Origin: Silicimonas algicola
GTDB lineage: Bacteria; Pseudomonadota; Alphaproteobacteria; Rhodobacterales; Rhodobacteraceae
NCBI RefSeq assembly: GCF_003148765.1
Contig: NZ_QGGV01000009.1
Span: 1-64,000, forward strand
Reading direction: 5' to 3'
DNA: 64,000 nt
Part shown: piece by piece, positions 55,029 to 64,000 of the stretch
How the letters are laid out: each line of letters starts with the position of its first letter
Numbering within the stretch: position 1 is the stretch's first letter
Notes under the pieces: model-generated
Database searches by the model: none
What the model was told of the DNA's origin: nothing
What the model saw: only the letters and a program-made list of their open reading frames with translations
Made by a program: the position numbers and the translations under genes

Positions 55029-57720
55029 GGCGCTCCCTCGCAATCTCCCGAACGGTCTCAGCAAGCTGCGTCACGCCGCTTCGCGACTTCATCAGCACCC
55101 GATGGACCATTGCGGAAACGTCACTCGAGGGTTCTATGCCCGAGAAGATGACTACCGCCGGTGGATGTGGGCCGGCGGCAATCATTGGGAGCAAGTCCAG
55201 CGCCGATCCGTCCGGCAGCGCAATGTCGAGGATGACAACGTCGTACTCCTTCGAAACTAGCCGCAACCGTGCTGTCTCGAGGTCCGTCGCCAGATCCACG
55301 CCAGCCGTGCTGCCTAGGGCGATGGCGACGACCTGGGAGAGGTCCGCGGCATCCTCCACGTGGAGCACGCGCAGGGCCCGATCGAAAAACCTGCCCCGCC
55401 GCTCCACGGCGCTCGTAAGCCGGTTAATGTCCAAGTCGCCCTCGATCCAGTCCAAGATGTTGAGCGCCACCGTCTCGACCGAGTTGCGGCGCGGATCAGG
55501 GCGGGAGGCGGTCACGACGACCGCGAGTTCGTTCCCGTTCCGCAAAGCCCGCGCCCGGCGAACCAGATCGAAGCCGTCGCCATCGGGGAGCAGGAGGTCG
55601 GTCACGAGCACTTCGAAGAGCTGCGCATGGATCGCACTCAGTGCAGCCTCCAGCCCTTGGGCGATCTCGACCGTGAGCCCCGCCTGCTCGAGAGCGTGCC
55701 GGATCCGATCGCTGGCCAGCTCGTCGCCCTGGCAGACGAGGCACTGCACCCCGGCCCCGGACGGATCCGGCAAGGCACTTGAGTCGGCCAGCGGCAGCTC
55801 GAGGTCGAAGCGGGTGCCGATCCCTATCGTGGACTCGTAGGAGATCGTGCCGCCGTGCCGGTGGCAGATCGCCAGGGCAATTGCCAGGCCCAGCCCGCTG
55901 CCCTCCTGGCTGCGACGGTCCGAGGCGTCCGCTTGGGAGAAGCGCCGGAACATCTGCGATCGGAACTCTTCGGGGATGCCGGGGCCCCGGTCGATCACTG
56001 ACAAGCAGGCACGTTCGCCCTTGAGCCCGACCGTGACCGTCACCGACTGTCCCGGGGCGGAATACTTAATGGCATTCGACACGAGATTGTCGGCGACTTG
56101 GAGCAGCCGGTTGACGTCTCCTTCGACCAGAATCGGCTTGGGGGCGGTGCGCGCCTCGATCGCTACGTTAACCCTCTCGGCGAGGGGGTGGCTCTGCTCG
56201 ACTGCTTGGACCGCCAGAACATTCAGGTCTATTCTTTTCAGCTCGAATTGCATTTGGCCCGACTCGACCTTATCGATGTCAAGAAGGTCGTTGACCAGTC
56301 GGGTGAGCCGGTCCGTGTTGCGGTGGGCTATCCCTACGAGGCGCGCTGCCGCGGGCGGCAGTTCACCGGTGGCTCCCGCAGCCATGAGGCCCAGCGACCC
56401 GGCGATTGAGGTGAGGGGCGTCCGGAGCTCGTGGCTCACCGTCGAGACGAACTCGTCCTTGAGGCGTTCGACCTCCTTGCGCTCGGTGATGTCGAGGCAG
56501 GTTACGACCAGACGGCCGTCATCGAGCGCGGCCATGGTGGTGGACAGCACCCGTCCGCCGTCAAGCCGCAGCTCGAAGCGGCGCGTGCCACGATCCCTCA
56601 GAAGCTCTTCAGGACGCGGCAGGTCGCCCCCTGCCTCACGCCCCAAAACGACTCCGCGCCGGGCAAGGTCGTGGATCATGGTCTCGAGCCTCGTGCCGTT
56701 CCTGCGCAGCTTGGGGGAGACGTCGAATAGGTCAAAGTAGGCCTTGCTGCAGGCCACCAAGCGCCGGCCCGAGTCAAAGAGGGCAAGGCCTTGGTCGATA
56801 TTCTCCAGCGTGGTTCTCAGGACCGCCGCCTGTTCCGCAGCAACCGCCTCGCGCTCCTTGAGCGCGGTGACATCAGCAAAGCTTGCGACAAGCTCTCCCG
56901 CCTCCGTCCGGGTCTCGTGGCAGAGTAACCATTGTTGACCGTCTATCTGGATGTAGTACGGGCTGACTCCCTCGCGCCGCAACTCCATCCGGCGGGTCTT
57001 CCAGTCGACGGTCTGCCCCTCGATCCATATCCGCCGCCCGCCGGCTGCGATCCGGTCAAATAGGTCAGAGAGCGTAATCAGCGCATCAAGTTTCACTTCC
57101 GCGCTTCCTAAGAAGGTCTCGCGGTACCTGCCGTTGCTGAGCAGCAGGCGATCTTGGGCATCGTATACCGCCATCGCTACAGGGTTGCTTTCAATGATGC
57201 TTTCCAGGCGCCTTTCGGCAGCAGCGTGGCGGATGTTGCCGAGCCGAAATTGAATCAGGTCCTCCGCTGTCCGAGCGAGGCCCTGCAATTTACGCAGTCC
57301 AGGTCCGCTCAGGTCGCGCGGCGTTGTGTCAATGATGCTGAGTGTCCCTACCGGCTGCCCCAGCGCGCGTACGGGCACGCCGGCGAAGAACCTGATGTGA
57401 GGAGGCCCGAGGACGTGCGGATTGTCTACGAATCGCTCGTCCAAAAGCGCATCCGGGACCACGAGCGGGTTCCCCAGGATCGTGTACCCGCAGAATGCGA
57501 CCTCACGTGGGCCTGGCCCGGTCGGCAGACCCACCGCGCCGATGATGTTGCAACTCTTATTCTCGACGAAGCTGAGGTACGCGATCGGCACTTCTAGCGA
57601 CTCGGCTACAATCGCTGCCAGCCTACCGAAGGCCGGCTCGGCCGAGATGTTATCAAGGCAGTAACTCTTGAGCGCAGAAAGGCGATCGTCCTCGTCCACA
57701 GGAAGGGGGGGAAGAATCAT
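55021..57720 (-). CDS. Hybrid sensor histidine kinase (GAF-PAS-PAS-HisKA-HATPase-REC-REC)
   Basis: This is a soluble-looking 899-residue kinase. In order: a GAF domain (LPVDEDDRLSALKSYCLDNI to about residue 170), one or two PAS regions (about 185-425), HisKA with STVSHELRTPLTSIAGSLGL, and HATPase with NLVSNAIKYS, DRGPGIPEE and GSGLGLAIAL. Two receiver-like parts follow. The last one keeps the aspartate site in DVVILDIALPDGSALDLLP; the first reads FEVLVTDLLLPDGDGFDLV. The ATG at 57720 fits the GAF start and has GAGGGA ten bases upstream. It precedes a single receiver and an Hpt gene. Confidence 0.88.
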   Translation of the reverse strand: MILPPLPVDEDDRLSALKSYCLDNISAEPAFGRLAAIVAESLEVPIAYLSFVENKSCNIIGAVGLPTGPGPREVAFCGYTILGNPLVVPDALLDERFVDNPHVLGPPHIRFFAGVPVRALGQPVGTLSIIDTTPRDLSGPGLRKLQGLARTAEDLIQFRLGNIRHAAAERRLESIIESNPVAMAVYDAQDRLLLSNGRYRETFLGSAEVKLDALITLSDLFDRIAAGGRRIWIEGQTVDWKTRRMELRREGVSPYYIQIDGQQWLLCHETRTEAGELVASFADVTALKEREAVAAEQAAVLRTTLENIDQGLALFDSGRRLVACSKAYFDLFDVSPKLRRNGTRLETMIHDLARRGVVLGREAGGDLPRPEELLRDRGTRRFELRLDGGRVLSTTMAALDDGRLVVTCLDITERKEVERLKDEFVSTVSHELRTPLTSIAGSLGLMAAGATGELPPAAARLVGIAHRNTDRLTRLVNDLLDIDKVESGQMQFELKRIDLNVLAVQAVEQSHPLAERVNVAIEARTAPKPILVEGDVNRLLQVADNLVSNAIKYSAPGQSVTVTVGLKGERACLSVIDRGPGIPEEFRSQMFRRFSQADASDRRSQEGSGLGLAIALAICHRHGGTISYESTIGIGTRFDLELPLADSSALPDPSGAGVQCLVCQGDELASDRIRHALEQAGLTVEIAQGLEAALSAIHAQLFEVLVTDLLLPDGDGFDLVRRARALRNGNELAVVVTASRPDPRRNSVETVALNILDWIEGDLDINRLTSAVERRGRFFDRALRVLHVEDAADLSQVVAIALGSTAGVDLATDLETARLRLVSKEYDVVILDIALPDGSALDLLPMIAAGPHPPAVVIFSGIEPSSDVSAMVHRVLMKSRSGVTQLAETVREIARERHG

Positions 57721-58567
57721 GCTGAAGTAGTCCCTCGATTGCAGCAGAAGCATACTGTTGCGTGGCGAACTGGAGGACGCGGACGGCGCTGCCAATCACG
57801 TCAGCGGAGCATTTGGCGCCTGTTGGTACCTTTTACATTCCCTTCTCCCTTTTCAAACCGCATGAGCGGCCTGCCCACGGCGGAACCGGGAAACGTCCGC
57901 GCCTTCGCCGTCTGCGAAACCATTGGTCTGTTCCATTTAGATACCGGAAGCGCGTAACTATGGTCGCTGTCCGACCGACTTGCCATTTAGGGAACGTGAT
58001 GTGGTGAGACAGCGCGCATCCACCGTGCTTTGCAGCGAGCATACACGGCGCGGGACGGAAGCGACACACTCTCTGCGAGGATGTTCCGCCCGGCCGAACT
58101 TAACCTCAAGACCACCATAGGGCGCCTTATCCTGGCGATGATACGCCGATGCGATGCCTACGTCATCCTCACCCCCGCAGTGCGCAGGCTGTCTCCCGCT
58201 TCTCCTGTCCTGGGAGAGGAAAATGGTGTCCTTTTACCCAAACTGCTTGCATTAGGCTTCAGCTATCAGAGTTGCTGGCCGTTGCCATGTAGCGCACACG
58301 GATGCCCACAAAGCAGCCGAGGCGTAGGCGCACGAAATCCCATGAACCAACGGCCCGCACGTGAGCGCGTCGCAAAGGTTTCGAGCGTTGGGGCTGCAAA
58401 AGCTGAGGGCAAGGAGCCTCTGTGGCACGCTGTTTTCCGTCGTGGACGCCACGCTGCGAGCATAGGAAAAAACAATGGCGTCGGCCAAGGGCCTGAAGCG
58501 TCTCCCCGACGTGGCACGCAGGACGATCTGACGCTTAAAGGCGACGCTGTGGCTGCGGTGTCCGGGG
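57721..58567. other. Long stretch without a recognisable gene
   Basis: About 850 bases lie between the divergent hybrid kinase and the next gene. Open frames occur on both strands, but their translations look like chance sequence or antiphase shadows and none carries a domain or good ribosome-binding site. The composition is more even than in the neighbouring genes. It may be decayed DNA or a promoter and regulatory zone for the kinase. Confidence 0.35.
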
Positions 58568-59701
58568 ATGGGCTTTTTCCCTCAGCTACACCGATCTTCG
58601 GTCAATCGCTTCCGCCCCAGTCAGGCGTGCACTCCAGACCCTACTTACACACCGCTCGTTCTTGCCCTATGGAGGGCTCAGCGATATGCTAAACTAGATA
58701 CGCCTGCGGAGGACACCATAGCCTCGCATCGCCTCAATATTGATTGGTCTGGCAAGATCATCTTGAGCCTGGGCCTTATCTTTGCATGGGGCTCGTTCGA
58801 TCATGGCGGTGGCGGTCCGGCCAAGCGGGAAGCGCAGCGTGTCGGGCTTCCGCCTCCGGACGAGGTGCCCGCCCAGCTAGAAGTCGCCGCGCCGGCCGAG
58901 ATCCTTTCACTCTTGCTGACGCGGAACGCCATGCCTGCTCAACCCGTTCTCCTGTACGGCTCGCCTGATCGGGCGCAGGCCGTCGCCGCCTCGCTGCTGC
59001 GCGGCCTTCCGACCTCCAATTTGGTGCACGAGCTTAACGCGCTGGGCCTCGCCCTGCTACCCCGGAACGGGGGCCGGACCTTACTGCGTGAGCCCGGAAA
59101 GGAAGGGGTCGGGCTCGGCTCCTATCTGTTGGTGCCCGGAGGAGCTCCGGTCCTCCTCCAAGCCCCCCACAGCGACACCGACCTCGACACCGGCCGGATT
59201 CTCGACTTCCTCCTAGTGGAAGGCAACTTCGCGTCGGGGGCTTGGAACTCCGTGCCCCGCGCCTTCGAGGCGGATGGCGGGCGCGTCAACGCCGATCTCA
59301 CTCGTGCACCGGTCAGCTTTTTTAACTCCTTCGGCCTCGCCTTCGCCGAGGTCCACCCTGAGGGACTTGTCGTCCAGATCCATGGCCACGCGCGGGAGAA
59401 GCGGCGGAGCGCCGAGGGCCGCTCGGCCAGCGTGATCGTCTCCTCGGGTACGCATGAGCCGAGCGCACAAGCGCGGGCTGTCGCGAACTGTCTCGCCGCG
59501 ACCATGCCAGAGGAGACCGTGCGGCTCTTCCCCGAGGAAGTGTGCGAACTCGGGGCGACCATCAACACGAATGGGCGAGCTCTGCGTGCCGCTGGCTTCA
59601 GCGGCTTCGTCCATCTCGAGCTCTCGCGGGAGCTACGGTGGAAGCTCGTCGCTGAGGCCGGGCTCCGCGCTCGCCTAGCCGCCTGCCTCCGTCCGCTCTG
59701 A
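58568..59701 (+). CDS. Unrecognised protein, possible N-formylglutamate-amidohydrolase-like hydrolase
   Basis: The body of this protein runs from a signal-anchor-like RLNIDWSGKIILSLGLIFAW to LAACLRPL. It has APHSDTDLDTGRILDFLLVE, VNADLTRAPVSFFNSFG, VVQIHGHAREKR and, near the end, GFVHLELSRELRWKL. This order recalls zinc hydrolases of the N-formylglutamate amidohydrolase or gamma-PGA hydrolase fold, but the match is weak. The only canonical start giving the full frame is ATG 58568, which adds 50 unlikely residues. A perfect GGAGG (58708-58712) lies five bases before an in-frame ATA at 58718, exactly where a start is expected. Confidence 0.6.
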   Translation: MGFFPQLHRSSVNRFRPSQACTPDPTYTPLVLALWRAQRYAKLDTPAEDTIASHRLNIDWSGKIILSLGLIFAWGSFDHGGGGPAKREAQRVGLPPPDEVPAQLEVAAPAEILSLLLTRNAMPAQPVLLYGSPDRAQAVAASLLRGLPTSNLVHELNALGLALLPRNGGRTLLREPGKEGVGLGSYLLVPGGAPVLLQAPHSDTDLDTGRILDFLLVEGNFASGAWNSVPRAFEADGGRVNADLTRAPVSFFNSFGLAFAEVHPEGLVVQIHGHAREKRRSAEGRSASVIVSSGTHEPSAQARAVANCLAATMPEETVRLFPEEVCELGATINTNGRALRAAGFSGFVHLELSRELRWKLVAEAGLRARLAACLRPL

Positions 59702-59719
59702 CAGGACCGGGCATAGCGC

Positions 59720-62254
59720 TCAAGGTAGGGCTGCTCCGCAGGACCAGGCGCCCGCCGCGTCCTGCCCACAGTTCATGGCGCCAATCGTCCCCTCCTCCCC
59801 AAGAGCCACCTGCGCCGCCAGATCGGGGCCCGACCGGGTGAAGGCGAGGTATCCCGCCAGTCCTTCGAGGCGCAGCCGCAAATCATAGGTCCCCGGGAGC
59901 AGGTCGGCCCCGAAGGGAACCACCACCGTCCGCTCGGTGCCCAGTTGCTCGCCGGAACGTTGCAGGAAGCCCTCGCCGGTCCCGGAAGCCCCGTCTAAGT
60001 CGGCTCGCCACAGCCCAGACGTCCAGTCGGACAGGGGGCCGACCCTCCGGGGACCGATCCCGAGCTCCACCTCCAGCCGGCCTCTGCCGCCGACCTCCTC
60101 CGGGTGGACGTGGATGACGAGGAATTCGCGCCCCTCCTGCCGCTTGTCGAAGCTCAGGCTCACGCCCTCACCAGCGCCGAGGCGGATTGCCCGCCGCCTG
60201 ACCCAGGCCTGTGTCGTTGGGTCGACTTGGCCGATCATCAGCCGGCCCGATCCGGACCAGCGAGCCTCAACGGAGTGCCACCGGGGCGCGAAGGGGGGCA
60301 GGCGGAGGCTGGCGCCCGGGCCGGCGACCTCCTGCGCGCGGGCAAGCTGGCCGTCCAGGGTGATCCGGACTTCTGTCGGCTCTGCCGCGGGGGACAGGAA
60401 AAGCAGCTCCGGCTCCACGGTCGCCGCGCCGGAGGCGGGCAGAAAGTCGAAGAAATGGGGCCGCCCAGCCGCCAAGGGCACAAAGATATCGCCGCTGAAG
60501 GTGCTTAACAGACCTGGGCGACGGTTAAAGGGGGACAGGATTTCGACGCGAGGCAGGGGTACGTCTGGTTCCCAAGGCTCCCAGTTCAGGCGCTGAAACA
60601 GGAGAGCCGTCTCGTCTGGCACCACCCGCTCCTGCACGACCAGCGACGTCGAGCCGTCACCCTCCACGAACTCCTTCCAGCCGATCGGCCGGAGTGGGAA
60701 CCAAACCCGGGCCTCACGCGGCGCGACCTCCTCGGCCACTGGCTCAGCCTCGGGAGCGATCATCGCTGCCAAGACTGGCATATCTGGCGGGCGATTTGAC
60801 GCGGCGACGAGGTAAGGCTGCGGCCCCGAGACGCGGATGGCGCGAACGGACAAAGGCAGGTTGAAGTGCGCAAAGGCCGGCCCGAGCACCCGTAGCGAGG
60901 GGTCGCCCGGAACCTGCTCAAGCGGCGCGGGCCCGAGGGCCGCCTCAAGGCTGCCGGCCCCAACCACCTCTCCCTTCGTCCCCAGGAACTCGTAGTCCAC
61001 GCGGCGGGGTGCCGGTACTGTCTCCTCGGCCCCGCAGAGGCAGCGCAGGTGAAGTCTGAACGGCGTCGGCTCGCCGCCGACATGGGTAACCGGGAAGGTG
61101 ACCGGGGCCTCCGCCGTTGCCTGCACCATGCGGAGGTGGAGCGGGCGGAAGTCGATTTCTGTCCCGCTGGCCGATTGCCCAGAGGACCGCGCGTGTAGCA
61201 CGAGCGGCCGGTCCGGGATCACTTCCAGAGCCGCGCCTCGCACCGGCAAAGCAAGGGCGCCCTCGGCCATCGACCAGCGCGCGCGGGTGACGAGCGGAAG
61301 GCCGGGCACGGGGCCGTGCCAGCGAAGCTCCAGCATGCCCGCCTCTGCCCCCGCATCCTCCCCGAACGGAGGTTCGAACGACAGGACCAGGCCCTCGGCA
61401 TCGGGAGGGAATTGTATGATGGCGTGGCGAAGGGCGTCCGCATAAAACCCTGGCGCCAGGGTCGGCTCCGCCACCGGATCGTCGCAGCCGCCAGGCCAGA
61501 CATATAACGCGCGCACTAGGTAGTCTTTTCCTTCCAGCCCCTGCGGGCCGACCGGATGCCAACGGTTGCGCAAGACCTCCAACTGTTCCGCGTTGTCAAG
61601 GAGCGCGACCGGCAGGCCGACTTCGGCGGCGAGCCGCTCCCGCTGCCCTTCGCTCAGCCGCTGCCAAGAGGACTGGGCCCGGAACTCAGCGAGGGGCTCT
61701 CGCTCGTAAACCCGAGCAATGACGTGATCTACCTTGGGATCGAGCGATATAAAGCGGAGCCGGATCTTAGCCGCCTCCGGCTGCTCCGACAGGTCGAGGA
61801 CGGTCACCTTGGCGAGCGTCGGCTGCAACCTTTCCTCAATGTAGGCGACTGACGAGGCGAGGTCCCCGGTGAGAGGATCTCGGCAAATCTCGACGGCAGC
61901 TAAGGCGTGCCGCAGCCCTTCCGCCAGGACCCGGCCGTCCGCCGCGACGATCTCGTAGGCGATCGCATAAGTCCATCGGCCCTGGTCGGTCCCTAACCCG
62001 GCTCCTTCGACCGCTGCTATGGGCAGAGCGGCCTGGGTTACGAGGCGGACCCTGTCGCGGCCGCCGACGAGCGGAAAGATGGTCCAGCGCTCCCGGTCGA
62101 GCTCATAGGCGACGGTCCGGTCGACCTTGTCGAGCTGGTTTCCCGGCTCGCGGTCGCTGATGAGGCCCAGGCTAGCGTTCCATATGGGCCACACCCCCCA
62201 GGCCAGCAGAGGCATGAGGATAGCAAGGAAGAGGAGGCGCCCAAGGATCCGCAC
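59720..62254 (-). CDS. Large membrane-anchored protein of unknown function
   Basis: This 844-residue protein starts with a probable signal anchor (MRILGRLLFLAILMPLLAWG) and continues as a long, presumably periplasmic, beta-rich part with many Pro, Glu and Arg residues. Cysteines occur in HLRCLCGAEE and at the end in NCGQDAAGAWSCGAA. GTG 62254 is preferred over an upstream GTG at 62281 because GGAGGGG precedes it at the right distance and it begins two bases after the upstream stop. No family is recognised. It converges with the gene at 58568. Confidence 0.65.
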   Translation of the reverse strand: MRILGRLLFLAILMPLLAWGVWPIWNASLGLISDREPGNQLDKVDRTVAYELDRERWTIFPLVGGRDRVRLVTQAALPIAAVEGAGLGTDQGRWTYAIAYEIVAADGRVLAEGLRHALAAVEICRDPLTGDLASSVAYIEERLQPTLAKVTVLDLSEQPEAAKIRLRFISLDPKVDHVIARVYEREPLAEFRAQSSWQRLSEGQRERLAAEVGLPVALLDNAEQLEVLRNRWHPVGPQGLEGKDYLVRALYVWPGGCDDPVAEPTLAPGFYADALRHAIIQFPPDAEGLVLSFEPPFGEDAGAEAGMLELRWHGPVPGLPLVTRARWSMAEGALALPVRGAALEVIPDRPLVLHARSSGQSASGTEIDFRPLHLRMVQATAEAPVTFPVTHVGGEPTPFRLHLRCLCGAEETVPAPRRVDYEFLGTKGEVVGAGSLEAALGPAPLEQVPGDPSLRVLGPAFAHFNLPLSVRAIRVSGPQPYLVAASNRPPDMPVLAAMIAPEAEPVAEEVAPREARVWFPLRPIGWKEFVEGDGSTSLVVQERVVPDETALLFQRLNWEPWEPDVPLPRVEILSPFNRRPGLLSTFSGDIFVPLAAGRPHFFDFLPASGAATVEPELLFLSPAAEPTEVRITLDGQLARAQEVAGPGASLRLPPFAPRWHSVEARWSGSGRLMIGQVDPTTQAWVRRRAIRLGAGEGVSLSFDKRQEGREFLVIHVHPEEVGGRGRLEVELGIGPRRVGPLSDWTSGLWRADLDGASGTGEGFLQRSGEQLGTERTVVVPFGADLLPGTYDLRLRLEGLAGYLAFTRSGPDLAAQVALGEEGTIGAMNCGQDAAGAWSCGAALP

Positions 62255-62256
62255 GC

Positions 62257-64000
62257 CTAGCTCCCCTCCACCAGGAGCCACGCCAGTCGGCCGTGGACGA
62301 AGCGCGACACCACCAAGGGGTCCGGATCGCCAGGGACAACCTTGACCGCGTCGGCCGGCTCCCTCGCGCCGATATTCGCCATGGCGATCGGCGCCCCGCC
62401 GGGATCGGTGATTAAGAGAAAGGTCTGGGCGCTCGCCGGGTCTGCGAGCCGAGTGAGCCTGAGCTGGGAGAACTCCTGCTGCAGACGCGCCAGGGACACC
62501 GCGTCGCGGTGGAGAAGGAAGTCATCGACGAGAGCACGGGCGCGGGCGGGAAGGGGCTGCACTGTGGCGGGGGCAGGCGCCAGTAGGGCGTCGAGAGGCT
62601 CCGCCTCAACCGTAGGAATCGCCAGCGCCTCGAATAGCGCCGCTTCGATATCATCCGTCAGCCGCTCGGCGAAGCTCGACCGCAGGATGGGGGACAGCCA
62701 GACCGCCGCGACCCCTTGGGTAGCTTTGGGCTCGAGGTGCCGGGCCAGCGGCACCTGCCCTATCTCGTATCTTACCCGGTCGGCCCCGCCGTCCACGAGG
62801 CCTACCTCGAAACCCAGCTCGAGGAGGTCCCTGCGGAGATTGCCAGCGAGGGCGGTGGGCGGCTCCTCTCCGAGCCCGGAGCGGTCGAAGGCCAGGAGGG
62901 CCTCGAGGGAAGCCACGTCCCCCTCAAGCGGGGCAGCCATGCCGCGCACAAGGAGGTGCATAAGCGGCTCCTCTTCCGCCTGGCGAACCACCGCGCGGCT
63001 CGCCAACGCGTAGAGCGAGAAGGGTGCGTCCGCCCGAAGCACGTCCGCCTCCCCTCCCCGCCCTGCCCCTGGATGGGCTCCGGCGACGAGCAGCGCGCGT
63101 GCCTTGAGCGCACCGTACAAGGCGAGGCCCGCCTCAAGGGTGCCGATGTCGGGGAGCGGCCGGGGCACGTAGACCGCGTAGCTCCCCTGCCCCCCGACCC
63201 GGAAGGCGAACGCCCCCCAATGTCGGCGCGACGAGTCGCCCTTTGGCCGGGGCAACAGCAGCACATGATCGCTGCCGCTGCGCCTGTGCCGGTGGAGCAG
63301 GAGCTGGTAGTCGAGAGCCCGGGCAGAGGTGTCGATCGCCGCCAGCCTCGCCGCGTCGGGCTCCGGCCCCGCGGCGAGGCTTTCCAGCAGTGGTGCGAGG
63401 ACCGCTCGGTCGAGGTAGATCAGCTCCTCTGTCCGCGGCGGGCGATACTCTTTGCTGCCCGCTTGGGCGATCCTGTCGAGCATCCACTCGACGAGGAACC
63501 CATCGAGGCTCGAAGTGCCCTCGACCTTGGCCACAGTGGCTAAGGCACCGAGCCCAGCTAGCGCGTTGCGGACAGCCTCTTCGCCCACGAACAGCTCGGC
63601 GAAACCGCCGCGTGCGGTGTCGCGCTGCAGGTTAGCCTCCTCTCCGCCGCCGAAGTCCACCTCGAGGTCTCCGAAAAGAACCTGGAGGCGCGGCAGGTCC
63701 AACACATCAGGGATGGCTCCGTCCACCTGAAGGCGGGCTCCTGGACCCAAGGAGCCGCGGAGCTGTAGCGTCCCCATCGCGTCGAGCATCTCGTGAAAGG
63801 CTTGGAAGAAGGTCCCGAGCTCCCCCGCCACGCCCAGGGCCTCGCCGCCGTTCCGTGAACTGGTGCCGGCGACCGCTAGGGCGCCGACGCCAGGCTCCCC
63901 GAGCAGTGCGGCGCCGGCCGAGACCAGGAGGGGGACCTCCAGCGGATCGGGCACTTGGACAGTCAGGCCGCCTGAGGCGGAGGGGTCCAACACATAAGTG
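62257..64000 (-). CDS. Unrecognised protein, 5-prime end outside the window (partial)
   Basis: The frame is open to the edge of the window, so at least 580 residues belong to it and the true start is not visible. It has no signal or membrane segment in the visible part. Residues near the middle, GSYAVYVPRPLPDIGTLEAG, VLRADAPFSLYALASRAVV and MHLLVRGMAAPLEG, follow the same order as segments of the gene at 58568, but the histidines of that protein are missing. Its stop lies two bases before the membrane-anchored gene, so the two form one transcript. No family is recognised. Confidence 0.6.
   Translation of the reverse strand, partial: TYVLDPSASGGLTVQVPDPLEVPLLVSAGAALLGEPGVGALAVAGTSSRNGGEALGVAGELGTFFQAFHEMLDAMGTLQLRGSLGPGARLQVDGAIPDVLDLPRLQVLFGDLEVDFGGGEEANLQRDTARGGFAELFVGEEAVRNALAGLGALATVAKVEGTSSLDGFLVEWMLDRIAQAGSKEYRPPRTEELIYLDRAVLAPLLESLAAGPEPDAARLAAIDTSARALDYQLLLHRHRRSGSDHVLLLPRPKGDSSRRHWGAFAFRVGGQGSYAVYVPRPLPDIGTLEAGLALYGALKARALLVAGAHPGAGRGGEADVLRADAPFSLYALASRAVVRQAEEEPLMHLLVRGMAAPLEGDVASLEALLAFDRSGLGEEPPTALAGNLRRDLLELGFEVGLVDGGADRVRYEIGQVPLARHLEPKATQGVAAVWLSPILRSSFAERLTDDIEAALFEALAIPTVEAEPLDALLAPAPATVQPLPARARALVDDFLLHRDAVSLARLQQEFSQLRLTRLADPASAQTFLLITDPGGAPIAMANIGAREPADAVKVVPGDPDPLVVSRFVHGRLAWLLVEGS

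Noticed and set aside
58030-58692. Forward frame of 220 residues before the gene at 58568
   Set aside because: The translation has no recognisable pattern, overlaps the next gene, and lacks a ribosome-binding site; a reverse frame in the same place looks equally random.

Overview
The window looks like a chromosomal segment of an alphaproteobacterium of the family Rhodobacteraceae (roseobacter type). The signs are high GC, the split S10-spc-alpha ribosomal cluster, the order rpmH-rnpA-yidD ... yidC-MOSC-engB-argB, an Aap/Bzt amino-acid ABC transporter, an Atp12-type F1 assembly factor, and a luxR-luxI pair placed between rplQ and rarA. The species assignment is inference; no database was searched.

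Bases 1-20200 hold tuf(end)-rpsJ-rplCDW, rplB-rpsS-rplV-rpsC-rplP, rpmC-rpsQ-rplNXE-rpsNH-rplFR-rpsE-rpmD, rplO-secY-adk, then rpsM-rpsK-rpoA-rplQ. The cluster is cut in three places by unrelated genes, each next to a hairpin terminator: a reverse-strand Ser/Thr kinase between rplW and rplB; a small secreted protein and a 2OG-Fe(II) oxygenase-like protein between rplP and rpmC; a lipoprotein and an A24-like membrane protein between rpmD and rplO. A new promoter precedes rpsM.

Bases 20200-30060 carry a quorum-sensing pair (luxR, luxI), then rarA, crcB, an RluC-like pseudouridine synthase and an ATP12 chaperone, followed by the four-gene general amino-acid transporter aapJQMP with an attenuating hairpin after aapJ. 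Bases 30100-40850 are mostly reverse strand. They contain the tightly overlapped yidC-MOSC-engB-argB-ferredoxin-sixA run, an EAL protein with a degenerate GGDEF, ttcA, a YghU-type glutathione transferase, a secreted protein on the + strand, and yidD-rnpA-rpmH. Bases 41118-44683 hold a TVP38-like membrane protein, a pyridine nucleotide-disulphide oxidoreductase and a sensor kinase.

A tRNA-Arg(ACG) gene at 44733-44809 is the target of a 9.1-kb integrated element bounded by perfect 50-bp direct repeats (44764-44813 and 53812-53861). The element has a P4-type tyrosine integrase, an AlpA-like HTH protein, a PrimPol-helicase resembling that of phage NrS-1, a reverse operon of small phage-like proteins including a DUF5681-type protein, and a low-GC two-gene cassette, DUF5343 plus Swt1-type HEPN. 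This cassette is the best candidate here for an undescribed defence or toxin-antitoxin system carried by a phage satellite.

Beyond the element, 53862-64000 is also accessory in character. It has a translationally coupled phosphorelay (GAF-PAS hybrid histidine kinase, single-domain response regulator, Hpt protein), a 770-base stretch without a recognisable gene, and three unrecognised genes at the right edge. The first of these, on the + strand, has a putative zinc-hydrolase-like pattern and an anomalous start; the reverse-strand pair encodes an 844-residue membrane-anchored protein and a protein that runs off the window.
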